Shown piece by piece: positions 37,501 through 49,643 of a stretch of DNA of 64,000 bases. The notes below the pieces were generated by a model, which did no database searches, had not been told where the DNA came from, and saw only the letters and a list, made by a program, of their open reading frames with translations. The position numbers were made by a program, and so were the translations under genes. Numbering within the stretch: position 1 is the first letter of the stretch; the number at the start of each line of letters is the position of its first letter. Source of the DNA: Tubiluchus corallicola (taxonomy: Eukaryota > Priapulida > Priapulimorpha > Priapulimorphida > Tubiluchidae); assembly GCA_030141605.1 (NCBI GenBank), contig JAQGDQ010000047.1, positions 310,001 through 374,000 of the forward strand, given 5' to 3'.

Positions 37501-40500
37501 TAATGAATTTACTCGATTATAGTAGAAGAAACTATGTATTTAACTGCATTTTTGTTGCACATCCTTACTAATTGCATTAATTACATTTTTGAATTATTGG
37601 ATATTGTTTGTTGTGTCTAGGACCAGGCTTTACAGTGCTATTTTCTCAATGTCGGGAACAGGAGCTACGAAAAGTTTTGTCTGTTTTGCATGACCTAATG
37701 TTAAGGTAAAGAATTTTTCTACTAATGTCAAGCTTTTTTAAATGATTTTTGTAATAAATCTTTCATTAAAATAAGTTGCAGTATGGATTACGCAGCTCTC
37801 ACAACATGTAATTTTTACAAAAAAATTGTCTATATTAACTTTGAGACACACTGAATTTTTAAATAACAAACATTTAACTGCTTACGGTAAAGTGTATTCA
37901 AACTAAGATCTGTAAACAGCCTGTGCATGTTTACAGTTTAGTACAATTTCGTTATCATTTAAGAAGTGTGTGCAGAACTAGTGTAATAATATTATTTCGA
38001 AGATTTTTTTGCAATCTGGTGCACTGCAAACTGGAATCCAAAAATTTGGTAGCAAAGCCTTATGTTCATAGCCGTGGTATGACCGGAATGTCACTCATTA
38101 TTGTGGCCTCTAAGATAAGACACAGAACCAGCAGGATGTCTCAGTCACATTCGGATGTGCTTGCATATCCTACTGGGATAAAAATAACCAGAATCAGTAT
38201 ACCAAGTGAAACCCCCGGAGTAAATATTATACCCACTGGTCACCCATCACTGGCAAGTCTTATGTCATTTAACCTTGGCCACTAAACACACACCATAATC
38301 ATTCAGTTAATCGCTTTGCTTATACGATTAGCTTAGAATCAGTAGCCAATATTCACTTTTTGACATAATTTCCATGTTTTACTAGTATTCTTGTTATTGT
38401 TGTTAAAATATTTATTTGTGCTAGATATCTGTCAGATGAACACTTACAGTCAAGCAATAACAGAGGCACTGTGTCAGCTTTATGGAAGAACATTTTTCCA
38501 TTTGTGAAGCAACATGCAGCTACGCCTACACCAGCACTGGTTATTGTTGATTTGGCTGTGGCATTTACTCGTTTAAGTTTAAATTTGTAAGTAGCAGATT
38601 TTTCATCATTGTTTATGTGAAAGAACTACAGAATTGCTGTAGATAGTGGATAATTCACTTATTCCATTCATGCCCTATTGATAAGTGTTTGCAATTATTT
38701 TTTTGACATGATGCAAAAAACAAATACTCAGGCCTATACAGAGCTGAATTATTTTTCTAAATGAATTGTTATTTGTTTATTTATAAATCAAAGTTTATTG
38801 TGGGCACAATTTTTGTCACACTGGTGTGCCATTTAACGGTCTTCTGGTAACCAGCATATATTTATATATGTCTTAGCAAATGTTGTTTAGTTTATGCTAG
38901 TTTCGTCTGAATAAATGTTACTGTATCTCACTTAAACAGAACAAGATGAATAATCCTGTTAAATAGTATCACAATAGCTTTCCACAGCAGCTTTCTGAGT
39001 ACTTGCCCTATGGTATTTTTTGAAAAATTCATTTTTTGTGTTGTTGTTTTGTTTTTGACATGATGCAAAGTTTTGTTTTGTTTTGACTTTCTTTTCTAGA
39101 AGTATATCTGTATAAACTGCATTTGCACTAACCACAATATCATCCCATATCTATTTTTAGTGATAAATCTTCATACTAGTACTATCATAAATACTGCCAA
39201 TTTATGTACAATTTAATGTTGCTCATCTGGTTTTAGTCAATGAAGTGTGCATTGCTAGATTTTTCATATTCATTTGTTTTTTTCTAGTCCTAGTCCTCTC
39301 AGTGACGCAAAAGAAACACCAGCCAGCATTTTTCAGTATTTCATGTTTGATGAGAGCATTTCTTCAAGGTATGCTTATAACAGTATCATTCTGTCGTTTG
39401 CTGCTATAATAGGGGTCTAAAATACGTTGCAGATATTGACTCTTGGTTTTTTTTAAAAGGTGTGCCTATGGTTGTGTACATTGACTGGTTAGTGAAAATA
39501 TTTTGTAATATTATGTGTTCATTTGTCGAAGAACATAAGTCTGTTAACCTTCCTCTGTCAAGCTCTTTGGTCCTTAGCTACGCTCCAAGATGAATTATCT
39601 TTTAGAATTGGAATCATTCCATTGGGAACTTTTTGTGTGAAATCTATCCGTGTAAGTAATCTGCCACCTCTCGGTTTCTTTGATGGTTGAATTTTTGTGG
39701 AAAAGCTTTAATAAGTGGACTATCTTCCGGTAACCTCTAAGCATGACCCACCCAATTAAGTCTTAAGTGCTAAATAAAAGTGCCTCATTGGTAATTGTGA
39801 GGTGGACCCCCCGCTGGTTGATTGACGTTCTGCAATCTATGTATTAACTTGCTGTTAGTGTATGTCTATACATATATGGTACTCATTAACATAAAAGGTT
39901 TTACTGCATTACCCGTTGGCAGTTAATATATTACATATACAGCTACACACTTTATTCTTGTCATCACACTTAAGGTACATTTTACATTTTTTACCGATTC
40001 ACCTTTAACTTTTATCTTTACAAACTATGACTTCAAAAACTATAACATTAAATATATTAATATTTTTACTTTTTAATAGTTTTTGTTGTCGGTTTTTTCG
40101 TCTTATTGCTGAAGATGCTGATGCATTGGAAAAGCTAATTGGACAAACCCCAAATGCTGATTGTCAGATTATTCAGGCTTGGTTTAGATGCTGTATGCAA
40201 ATATCTCCACAAATGGACAGAATGACAAGCTACGCAGACTTGCAGCAATTTACAAGGTGCAGTACTTATAAGTTAAATGTAAATAAGATTTATTACAATA
40301 TTTTAGCTATGACATTACATTTGAAATGGGTAAGATGGGAACATCACGGGTAACCAGGTTAAATCTGGTAAAACAACAGGTACTGATGGTATACTTACTG
40401 AGTGTGTTAAAATGGTATTTGAGGAACTACTAAACTGATTATTGAAAGTGTTTAACACAATATTTAATACTGATTCATTTGCAGAAGACCGATCAGAATG

Positions 40501-43500
40501 TTTAATTATACCTGTACTTAAATCAGGCTCTTGTCGTGACCCACGTGACTACTGAGGCATTAATCTTTAAATGTAATAGACAAACTTTAAAGTCTTGGCC
40601 ATAACAAGCATAACAAGCTAGAGTCATGGCACAAAAATATGATAGTTATACCTAAAATACAGGCTGGATTTCGATTGAACTACAGAACTGCGTACAACAT
40701 TTTAATCCTAAAATCCATGTTGACAAATATTTAGCAAAAAATGCAAAATTATATTCTTGCTTTGTTGATTTAGACAAGCCATTAATTTGTTTGTCAGAAG
40801 CTGTTTGATATATAAACTATAGCATTAGGAATCAAGGGTAAGGTCTTGTGCATTATTAAAAATCTGTGTACTTGTACAAAAAGTTCTGTAAAAACTGAGT
40901 ATAGAGTCACAGACTATATTTATTTATTTAGGCGTGTTGCAAGGATGTACACTTTTTCCAAAGTTGTTATTATTGTATCTTGGTGATTTAGAAACATTTC
41001 TGTGATTTGATGAAGTAGACCCAGTCTTACTTGTTGTTATTACTTCGTGTTTTTTAATAATTGACGATGGCAGGCAAGATTTGCAGAGCTTGTTAAACCT
41101 TTAAGCAAATATTGCAAGAAATGGAGACTAACAGTAAATGCTTCTAAAGCAAGTATTTTAACATTGGAAAATTGAATATTTTAGTGCCTGTTCAAATGCT
41201 AAACTTGTTAAGCATATATTGCAAGAAATGGAGACTAACAGTAAATGCTTCTAAAACAAAGATTTTAGCATTTGAAAAATTAAATATTGTAGTGGCTGTT
41301 CAAATACTTTTTTATTATGACGGTAATATGTTAGAACACTGTGACGAATATAAGTATCTCAGAATATATTTCAACAAGGCAGTAGATCCCAATGCAACAC
41401 TGCCAAATTTGAGTTAACAGTAAAGCAAAAACGTTTGTATACTTTAATGTCAGTCTAGCGATGTGGTTGTTTAAAATTTACATTAAACCTATCTTGGATC
41501 ATGGATGCGAAGATTGGAGATAGTAAACAATTTGAGAACTTAGAAAGGGCATGCTTAAAATATTACCAATCAGCGTTAGAAGACTCAACCCCTACATCAG
41601 TTCTGTCAGGGGAATTGGGCAATTGTCAATTAAGGTAAGGGTCATTAAGTGTAAGTTACTTTTGGTTTCCTAACCAATAACTAAACTTAGAACAAGTGTC
41701 CACTCATTGCTTATTGAAACCGGACACAATGCAAGATTGCGCATTCTTCAAGACGAGCATGTATGTGCCAAATGCAACAATTTCGGTCACGAATGTCATT
41801 TTCTTTCATATTGCCCTAAACATAACATCACTGATAACTTTTTGTCAATATGATGCAAACTAACTTGTATGATGTTTGTATTATATAATGCTGGTTAATT
41901 TAATTACCTTGGTGAAAACTTGTACTAACACTTCACACTTTGCATGAATGTCACCTATGCATTAAGATCGGCCAAATAATTGTTGTTTTACTAATATTTC
42001 TGTTGTTTTTTCTTTATCTATCCAGCCCTTTTATTTTATTTGTTTCTCACAGTTTTTTGCTGAAAATGGAAGCTTTTACAAGGGAATTCCAAGCAGGTAT
42101 ACCAGCTCCAGTTACTGCTGATAATCCGCACTCTGTTGCTGTGGCATTTATCAAAACACTCAGCATCCAATTTCAGCAAAGTGCCAGTTTAATCAACAAA
42201 CGAAATCTTCAAATTAAAGCAGAGGTAATCTTGCATATCAGTGTAGTGTTGTCACTGTAGTGAGTGTTTTTCTGCACTAGATGATTTTTTATACTAAAAC
42301 GTTTATTAGCCATTGTGCATCTGTAATAAGCCTTTTCATAGTTTCGCTATGCGCACATGCTATTACTGTGGACCAAAGCTTAAGTGTACCATAGTAACGA
42401 GTCTTAACTACAACCGTCACATTACATGTGGGTAAAGCAAAGCCGGTTGCCACGTTGGTTCAGTAATGTCAGTCGTTTTATGTTTTAATTATGCATTAGT
42501 CTATGCATATAGTGATTTACTAGCAAGAGTTTGCTTGAGAACAAGAAACATGAACTAGGTAAGATTCTCGCTAGCTATTAAAACATGTTAAAATTATTAC
42601 TATTACATTAGTATGGGCTGTAAGGCATTATCAAGTGTGTACAAATGCGTTGTTTGGTACACTTAACCTTTGACCTTTTCACGATCATCAATCGCTGGAG
42701 CTGTGAAAAGGCTTATTATGCATTATAATTACATATGTTTGTTTGCATTTTCCAAAGATGACACATTATCCAGAACAAACAAGTTGTATCGAAAAACTTG
42801 ACATCACCGATTTGTCTGCATCAGCTATTCAGTCATATTATTCAAGTACTGTGGTGTACTATGGAAATTATTTTAAAGAATTCGTAATAATATATCATAC
42901 ACTGTTTTTCATATTTTATTACAGGGCTACTTTGGTGGTTTAATTAAACACATAAATCAGGTGCTCAAATCTAATAATTCTGCTGAATTAAAAACAATGT
43001 ACTGGGTAACTGGAAGATTGGTGAAAAACTGTGCAGGTTTATTGTATATTAGAGTAAGTTCTGCTGCTTATGTTTCGTTGTATTCGTTTGTTATAATTTT
43101 AGTTAGTAGTAGTAATTATCAAAATAATGATCTAACTGTCTTTTTAAAAAAGGTGCCAATTTTTGCAACACCATGTGTTAAAGACTTAACTGCAAATCCC
43201 TCGGGTATCACCATCATGCAGTAAATATAATCATTTTCTTTCTCATAAATTTCAATTGCTTAGTAAATTCTATCCCATAATGCAACACAAGAAACAATAT
43301 GAGATGTGCGAATGTTCTGGAAAACGTCATTGTTCGGTTGTTCGTGGAAGATGTCAGACGTTAATTTTTTTCTCTCCGCATTTATGTGTGTTAAGGAATA
43401 AGTTATTTAAGAATAATTAGTAAAGGATTCATTTCGGAGGTCTTTAAGTTCGTTATGATGGATAGTTCATCGAAGGCAAAAGAGCGTACTTCTAATTCTA

Positions 43501-46500
43501 GCGCTAGCTTGAAAGAGCAAAAATCTACTGCTAATCTCTTAAAAGAGAAAAATTCTTGCACTAGCAAACCGATTAAGGACAAGCATACTGTACTCTTCAG
43601 CACCTAGTGTTACTAAAACCGGTCCTGGCAACCCTTTGGGAAAATGATCATATATCTAGTTCATATTTAAATGACATTTTTCTAGTAAGGGGTAAAAAAT
43701 GCCTTAACGTAAAGGAATCATTATCAGTGTTTTCAAACTATCTAAAAACTGTTACTACAGCTGAATCATTGCCTCTGAAAGAATTAACTATGAAACTAGT
43801 AAACTGGGGCAAGGTGCTAGACTATTAAATCTATGGAAACAGATCAAATAACACTTGGAAAATGTTCCATAAAATGTAGTATTGGGAATCTGATAAAACA
43901 GTCAGCTCCAGGCAAAAGGCAACCTCAGCTTCTTCTGCCAGCTTTTCCGACAGATAGGTGCTTGTATGTTTTCACATACATCAAAGCATATCTAGATAGA
44001 ACTAGGACAATGAGATCGGATAATGCGCTTTTTATCAGTTTTACCAAGCCGCATGAAGCTGTTACATCCTCTACTATAGCTAAAATCTGTGTTAGCTTAG
44101 GCAGGTATTGACATCAGTGGTTTTAAGGCTCATAGTGTGCGATGCGCTTCAGTAAGTGCTGCTTGTGTGCCTACAGACGAAATTATGAAAACGGCAGGCT
44201 GGTCAAATTGTTCTATTTTTGCAAAATATTATAACAAATCTGTTTTACCTTCTACTGTGTATGGAAAATCTATTGTAGAAACCGCTTTGTGAACTATATT
44301 GTTTGATAGTTGAATTTGGATTGTTAAGTTGCAATTTATATGCAGCTAATTATTTGATTAGTAATAGTGTATTTGGTTTAATGTTTACCATTATTCTTCA
44401 CTTTCTATAATTCTTGTTACTGCCTATTGCTGCTTATTATAGGCAAATGTATGTTTTCTAAACCTTTTTTCGATTGGAAGGGAAAATTCAGTTTTAATTG
44501 AAGAATACATGTATTTTGGTGCACCCACCGACTGAATTTGAACTAGATCTTAGAATCAGGTCGCTGTTATCTAGATAAATAATCCTTTGGGTTCATTACT
44601 TAATTGTGGATTTTATTTATGTGCCTGATCAAAATATGCACGGAATAAGACATTTGAGAAATAGCTATAATTTTTCAACAATATATTCATAACAACAGTT
44701 CAATACAGTTGGAAAATTTTTACTACATTATGTGTTCATCCTGATCATTTGAGTTTTTGCATTATCTTGGCGAGGGCTTGAATAGTCGACCCATGTGGGT
44801 TTTAAAGTCTCATATTGTTTCTTGTGCTACATTATTAAATAGAATTTGCAAATTAAACAAGCCTTACCTGTAAGGTGAAGTTTGATTATAATTCTATCCC
44901 ATAATGTTTAGCACAAGAGACAATGCTCTCCCTGATTTGAGTATCCTCTCCCCAAAAATTTTTTCATTCACTGATTGGCCACATGAGCCTCCTATGTTAA
45001 AGTATGACATTTTCCAGAACATTCGCACATCTCGTTTTGTCTCTTGTGCTAAACATTATGGGATAGAATTATAATCAAACTTTACCTCACAGGTAAGGCT
45101 TGTTTAATTTACAAATTAAATGCAACTGCAGTGTAAAAATAATGAAGAGGTGAATAAAACAAAATGTTGACATAATGGGACATGAATGATAAATTACATG
45201 CCGCATGAAAACATATGATAAAGATTTAATGTGCAGTTGTACTGTAAAGTATTAATAAAAACTAATCAGAGTGCGAAACATTAGGTCTTTCGCTTATGAG
45301 TTTTTTCTGCTAACTGCCTTGGTATGTTATTTCATGGACAACAAGAACAACAAGACCAGCATCATGGTGAAATAAAACCCTGTATAGAATTACTTTGCAA
45401 GCGAGTAACCCAAAAACTTTAATACATAAACATTTGTCATCATAAACAAATATTTTTCTGTGACATTATCGTCCTACATTACATATGTTTAACTATTCAA
45501 ATATTTTTTCTACTCCTAATATTTGAATCAACAAATTTTTGCTTTTACATATGTTTATAGTCAAATCCTGGCTGTATATTTCCAAAGTTGATCGACAGAA
45601 TGATAGTTCCTCACAGTGTTCTCAAAGACAAGTCATTTGTTCATTCCGGGATGACAGAAGCTATTAGAGACAATTTATGTTTGGTAAGGTTTGCTTGTTT
45701 GTAAACCATTGTCTTTTCACAGAGAAAAGAATTATTTGATAACATTTTGTTCTTAGGTTCATTTTTTCTAAACGTTTTGATTAGTAATAAATTACTATGT
45801 ACTGTATTGTTTTATAGTCTGGAAGCTCAATGATTAATCTACTGAAAGAATATAATATAAAAGATCTAATAAGTCATACCCAAAAGTATATTACTGGCTG
45901 GTTAGAGATATGGAAAAAAGTGGCATTATTTATTGGAAGAGGCCATTGATTAAGCATTATGTATTGGTTTTTAAGTAGTTAGTTTAGTGTTAAACCACAG
46001 CTGCAACCAGCCAGCAATACATTTTTGGGCATGGTTCATCTGAATACATGTACAGTCGAATCCTGGTAATACGATTTTCATGGGACAAAAATATTTTTCG
46101 TTGTAAACGTGTTGCGCACTATCCATTATATTTTTACTATAAGTCATATGCTTCCTCTAATGTAAAATAGCAATAACTAACTGATGTCAGTAGTGTCTAC
46201 CGGCAATTATTTAACCCTGCGTTACCGGAACTATTTCCGTTAGATAACCAAGCCATTAGCACTAGTTAGCTTATTGCTGGCGGCCTCTTTGCCGAGATAT
46301 GCTGACCACTGTGTTTCACATAGGGTTGATACCTGGTTGCCAGTACTGCATAAATTGCACTTACCTCCTAGAAACAACCTTGTAAACTAAAGCTATTTAA
46401 GTTTAGGGCTGGAGCTAAATGAGAGAAATTTATAAACATTAGAAATACCATTGGAATTTCAAGACAATTTGATGCCAGAGAGAGAAAAAGCGAGAGACGG

Positions 46501-48181
46501 ATAGAAAAGGAGAGAGATAGAGAAAATAGACATGTGGTGTAATTGTCATTAAATCCCCATTGTTTTTTTCTTTACATTTTATTCATGTTAGTTTTTAAGT
46601 GATTAATTATATTGCTCAACTTGTTTTTTGGGGTCAAAACAACCAACTATAAGTTATGGTCACTCTCGCAACAATCAGAGTTTGTCTACTGTCTAGATGG
46701 GGAAGTACTAGGCAGCTTAAATTACAAATTTTTAGAACAAGTCATTGATCAATAATCATCAGACTGCAAATCATATTACAAGTGTGTGTTTATGTTATCA
46801 CATCAAAGATACTGGTGAGACTTTGGGAAAACATCGTACAATGGGGTTTTATAGTGACAGGTTTCGTATTAACCATACGCGATTACATAGGTTTTATTAT
46901 AACCTTGGCAGGGACATAATAAAATCATCATACTACTGAGTTTCGTTATAAGCCAAATCATATTACCGGGATTCGACTGTACTTCTTTCATGTGAAAATG
47001 TACTTAATTCTAGTGTGTATTTCACGTTACTTCCCAACTCCAAGGCTTATTTATTATTTTTCATTACATTAAAGTTTTGTTGTAAAGTTTTACACCTATC
47101 AAGCAGGCACATTTCACTTTTTCTAGTTTCTGCTTGGATTTGGTCAGTTGGATGTAGCAAAAGATCCATATGTATCGAGGCGTTTAGGTGATATAATAAA
47201 GGTGTATTTGAACAGATTTCCTATGGTAAGTATATGTCCTTCTCAGTAAAACTAATTATCAAGTCAGATAATGCATTGTTGCATTGCAGGCACAGCTGTA
47301 AATGTGTATGTGCTTAGAAATGACAATGCTTTAGATCAACTGTTACTACTAGTTCATTTTTGGCTTTGGAGAACATCTCATTTTTCAGAGTTTTGTCGGC
47401 ATTACAGCTGACTTTGAACAAAAAAAAGTGAACAAAAAAATACAAAAAAAACGTTTTGCCCATTCAAAATCAAATCAAATCTGTTTAAAACATGCAGACA
47501 TGACATGGCAAAAGCAAAATATATTAGATCTCTTGGTAAATGATCAATACATAAAAACATCACATGTAGCATGCAGAACATAGTGAAATAGGGCTTGTCC
47601 CTATAATTATAAGAGTCTGTATTTTTGGTATTGTTGTTTCTCTGAACAATTAAGTTTTTCATCAGTTTTTTTTTACTCTGTACATGCATTACTCAAAGCA
47701 ACAAAATTATTGGTGGTAGCCAGTAAAAATGTGAGTTGTTCTTGTCAACACAACCATCTTACAGCCTACTTCTACCTAAACACTGTAACTCTACAGGGGC
47801 ACATTAGTAGAGACTTCTTAGCTAAATAACTGTGAGATGTTGCTTCCCTGGATCAGATGGCCCAACAGCACGACACTGCATTCATCAGTACAGTATAAAA
47901 TTGAAAATTCAAGTGCTTCTTATAGCCCCGATTGGAGAATAAGCTAATCGTCAAAAACAATAAGTTGCCAGTAATACTGCCACTGCTTTTGTCAGTTAAT
48001 TAAAGTTTGCTTTTCTTTTCAGCAATCTAGCAACAGAATTCATCCATTTCAAGAAGTACTCAAGCACAAGCTTTGTACAAATGTTCTGAAGCAATTTATT
48101 ATGGCCCATATTGCACAGATGGATCGAACAATGTACCAAAAGTGCTTAGCTGTCACGCAGAAATTACCAGAAATGAGTTGA
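27464..48181 (+). CDS. MMS22L: MMS22-like DNA repair protein
   Basis: Partner of TONSL in RAD51 loading and replication-fork repair. Exons: 27464-27557, 28309-28396, 29019-29147, 31648-31770, 32053-32185, 32373-32466, 33105-33244, 33448-33549, 33958-34036, 34300-34430, 34980-35153, 35494-35606, 36044-36130, 36348-36459, 36628-36800, 37168-37277, 37621-37705, 38425-38586, 39288-39368, 40080-40256, 42053-42224, 42925-43053, 45561-45683, 47127-47225, 48023-48181. Total 3069 nt, 1022 aa, phases consistent. Matches to the vertebrate protein run in order: CIQELWILIIKLLDSR (exon 8), GFGFIWWLIKGVALLY (10), SKFHQRKIQQLTETG (14), SQCREQELRKVLSVL (17), FPKLIDRMIVPHSVL (23). The helical, repeat-like composition fits the family. 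Exon 16 needs a GC donor at 37278. The protein stops roughly 170 residues before the vertebrate C terminus, and the N-terminal end also looks shorter. The N-terminal exon (PPLSPVFF...) is less certain, resting on frame and splice signals. Confidence 0.9.
29430..30391. mobile_element. pogo/Tigger-like DNA transposon copy B (MMS22L intron 3)
   Basis: Ends are CAGTAGGTGTCGCATAATAG and, inverted, TTTTAAGTGGCACTTACTG, each flanked by TA, the Tc1/mariner-type target. It is the more complete copy of the element at 15600-16513, in opposite orientation. Subterminal blocks on both sides repeat TTAACCGAT and ACTGAACCTATTAA-like words. The open frame 30017-30211 on the minus strand has no recognised motif, so it is presumably non-autonomous. 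Confidence 0.7.
34527..34567. repeat. (GT)n/(GTGC)n microsatellite
   Basis: A GTGTGTGTGTGTGC run followed by repeated GTGC units in an MMS22L intron, just after exon 10. Confidence 0.9.
37905..38285. other. Unclassified less AT-rich patch in MMS22L intron 17
   Basis: A 120-codon plus-strand frame (37923-38285) overlaps a markedly less AT-rich stretch (38040-38280). It immediately precedes the intron's 3' part and has no recognised domain. The reverse complement has a GGTGACCAGTGGG stretch, vaguely like the end of a 5S rRNA, but not enough to call a 5S-derived SINE. Most likely an interspersed repeat. Confidence 0.3.
40340..41870 (+). mobile_element. Degenerate LINE remnant in MMS22L intron 20
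   Basis: Decayed reverse-transcriptase blocks occur in order. TTGTDGILTECVKM lies near 40370-40410. ECLIIPVLKSGSCRDPRDY is near 40496-40555, with a stop replacing a conserved residue. IPKIQAGFRLNYRT is near 40650-40690. KWRLTVNASKTKILAFEK is at 41229-41280. A C-terminal HVCAKCNNFGHECHFLSYCP block lies near 41760-41820. Many stops and frameshifts are present. It contains an internal direct duplication with a period of about 107 bp (41088-41305). It has the same orientation as MMS22L and is inactive. Confidence 0.8.
42325..42717. mobile_element. MITE-like element in MMS22L intron 21
   Basis: Terminal inverted repeats AATAAGCCTTTTCATAG (left) and CTGTGAAAAGGCTTATT (right) bound 393 bp of non-coding sequence. 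No convincing target-site duplication could be read, so the superfamily is unknown. Confidence 0.5.
43266..45107 (+). mobile_element. DIRS-like tyrosine-recombinase retroelement remnant (MMS22L intron 22)
   Basis: The left end at 43266-43320 (ATTCTATCCCATAATGC...ATGTGCGAATGTTCTGG) recurs inverted at 44808-44846 and at 45014-45070. A further inverted pair, 44854-44925 against 45035-45106, forms a long hairpin. Within lies a broken gene at about 43450-44292 in several frames. It has a basic Ser/Lys-rich N-terminal part, then LLPAFPTDRCLYVFTYIKAY, and finally a recombinase C terminus with HSVRCASVSAA (HxxR) and a WSNCSIFAKYYNKS tyrosine motif, ending in TGA at 44290-44292. This is the layout of DIRS/Ngaro-type elements. 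No reverse transcriptase or RNase H is seen, so the copy is internally deleted. Confidence 0.7.
45879..46033. repeat. Short foldback in MMS22L intron 23
   Basis: Arms 45879-45905 and 46005-46033 are imperfect inverted copies (CCCAAAAGTATATTACTGG against CCAGCAATACATTTTTGGG). The roughly 100-nt loop is non-coding. It abuts the TA-flanked element that starts at 46053. Confidence 0.45.
46053..46979. mobile_element. TA-flanked terminal-inverted-repeat transposon (Tc1/mariner or pogo-like), 927 bp
   Basis: Ends CAGTCGAATCCTGGTAATACGA and, inverted, TCATATTACCGGGATTCGACTG are each bordered by TA. The termini are about 90% alike. Internal frames show no transposase motif, so the copy is non-autonomous. 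A GAGAGAnAGAnA purine-rich run sits near 46480-46530. Confidence 0.7.
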
Positions 48182-48299
48182 AAAATTTGTTGTAAACATA
48201 AACTGATTGTTAAAATTTTGTTTTAGGTAAATGCCAAGTATTTGACAGCTTAATATTGCAGATGGCTAATATTTAAATCGGAAAATGCGTTAATAGTCG

Positions 48300-49420
48300 A
48301 ACCGAATGTTAGCTAAAAATTTTGCAATCTTAGACAATGCTAGAAGTTTGGATATGGAGCCAGTCAGATATCATCCAATATGGCTGCCATTTTCAAGATA
48401 TCTGACAAGATGGATACCACTTGCATATAAGGGCCATTCATACCTGTTAGAGCAGATAAATAAATGATTCTGTGTATAAATAATGATTTTCAAGGTCAAG
48501 AAATCCACATCTGATGCTTAAAGCACCTATGATGTCACCTCATTCAGAATTTCGAGTTTTGTCTGTAGTTCGTGCAAATGTTAGCTGTGTGTATTGGGTG
48601 TTCTACTGCAGATAGGGTAGCGATTCTAATGTTTAGATATAGATTTAAAGACCAAAGAATTGGTAGTATCCAGTTTGGCCGCCATTTTCACGATAACCAG
48701 CAAGATGGCTGTTGTAAAAATCGCTGTAGTGTAAGATTAGAAACTTTCGTTTTTAAGGAAAAATGTCCTACATTTTTGAAAAGTAAAGTACGACCCTTGA
48801 GTACTATGCAGTCAGGGACTGAAATTTGCCGTTAATCGTAATGACATCTGTTAATCATAGGTCAAAAATTTTTCTTTGACATACTTTGAGCTATGCTAAA
48901 AATAGCTGCTGTCACCCTGCCTTTCCCTTTGAGTCGTTCTTAAATAAGTTTTCTCCAAAATCATTATTTAAAGACTTTCTTTATTTATTCTTTATCCTGT
49001 ATGATGTAAAATACATTTTCCCAAAGTTGAACTATGTGCTCACATTGTGGTTTAAATTGATTTGGGGATATTTTAGCCCGCTTTTACAAATGGTTTTAAT
49101 TTAAAAACTTAAAAGTGATCTCCATGGTCAAATTCATTATTTAAGAGCCACATTATTAAATTCTATATTCAGCAAGAATGAAGAACATTTTTGCAAACTT
49201 TCAATGTTGTGCTCAAAGAGTAGTCTAAATTGATTTTATGGGGTACTTTAGGGGCAACCCTATGTAAATAACTTATTTGCAAACGTTTAATCTCCTCGGC
49301 AAATTTCATTATTTTTAAGAGCCACCGATTTTTACCAAATGTGTTGAACATCGGCAGCCATATGGGACAATTTTCGAATGGCCCCATAACCAAAATGAGC
49401 AATCACTTTAATGCACCACT
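48300..49420. repeat. Degenerate repeats in the convergent MMS22L/alpha-tubulin intergenic region
   Basis: Two related segments around 48360-48420 and 48660-48720 share GGCYGCCATTTTCA and a following CAAGATGG. Farther on, 49020-49160 and 49195-49340 share blocks such as TCTAAATTGATT, TTTAGCCC/TTTAGGGGC-like words and CATTATTTAAGAGCCAC. This indicates an old tandem repeat with a unit of about 180 bp. The open frames here carry no recognisable protein, and none resembles the missing MMS22L C terminus. Confidence 0.45.
48459..48464 (+). terminator. Candidate poly(A) signal of MMS22L
   Basis: An AATAAA (in GATAAATAAATGA) lies about 280 nt after the MMS22L stop at 48179-48181. Confidence 0.4.
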
Positions 49421-49637
49421 CTGCTGCACAATTAATCTAAATTGTAAGTTTAAAAATGTTGGTCAGCTTGTACCTCTCAACGACATGTTATCAGTGGATA
49501 AGAAAAACGCTTCATGCAATACACTATATAAACTACATGCGATGTGTAAAATTAGAAAACTATTTGGAGTTTCACCGAATAGCACATGTAATTCTTTTCT
49601 CCCAAAGAAATACTGAAGAAACCTTTGAATTTACAGT

Positions 49638-49643
49638 TTTATT
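49638..49643 (-). terminator. Candidate poly(A) signal of alpha-tubulin
   Basis: Plus-strand TTTATT is AATAAA on the minus strand, about 200 nt beyond the tubulin stop codon at 49839-49841. Confidence 0.4.

Noticed and set aside
38090-38280. 5S rRNA-derived repeat
   Set aside because: Only a short GGTGACC word is shared. The promoter boxes of 5S could not be found.
43140-43230. Possible extra MMS22L exon (tail of the 42961-43224 ORF)
   Set aside because: Exon 22 ends at a good GTAAGT donor at 43054 and joins exon 23 in frame. The extension is intronic readthrough.
48572-48835. Plus-strand ORF after MMS22L as the missing C terminus
   Set aside because: Composition and sequence do not resemble the MMS22L C-terminal domain. 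It overlaps a repeated GGCCGCCATTTTC segment, and no matching splice sites are evident.
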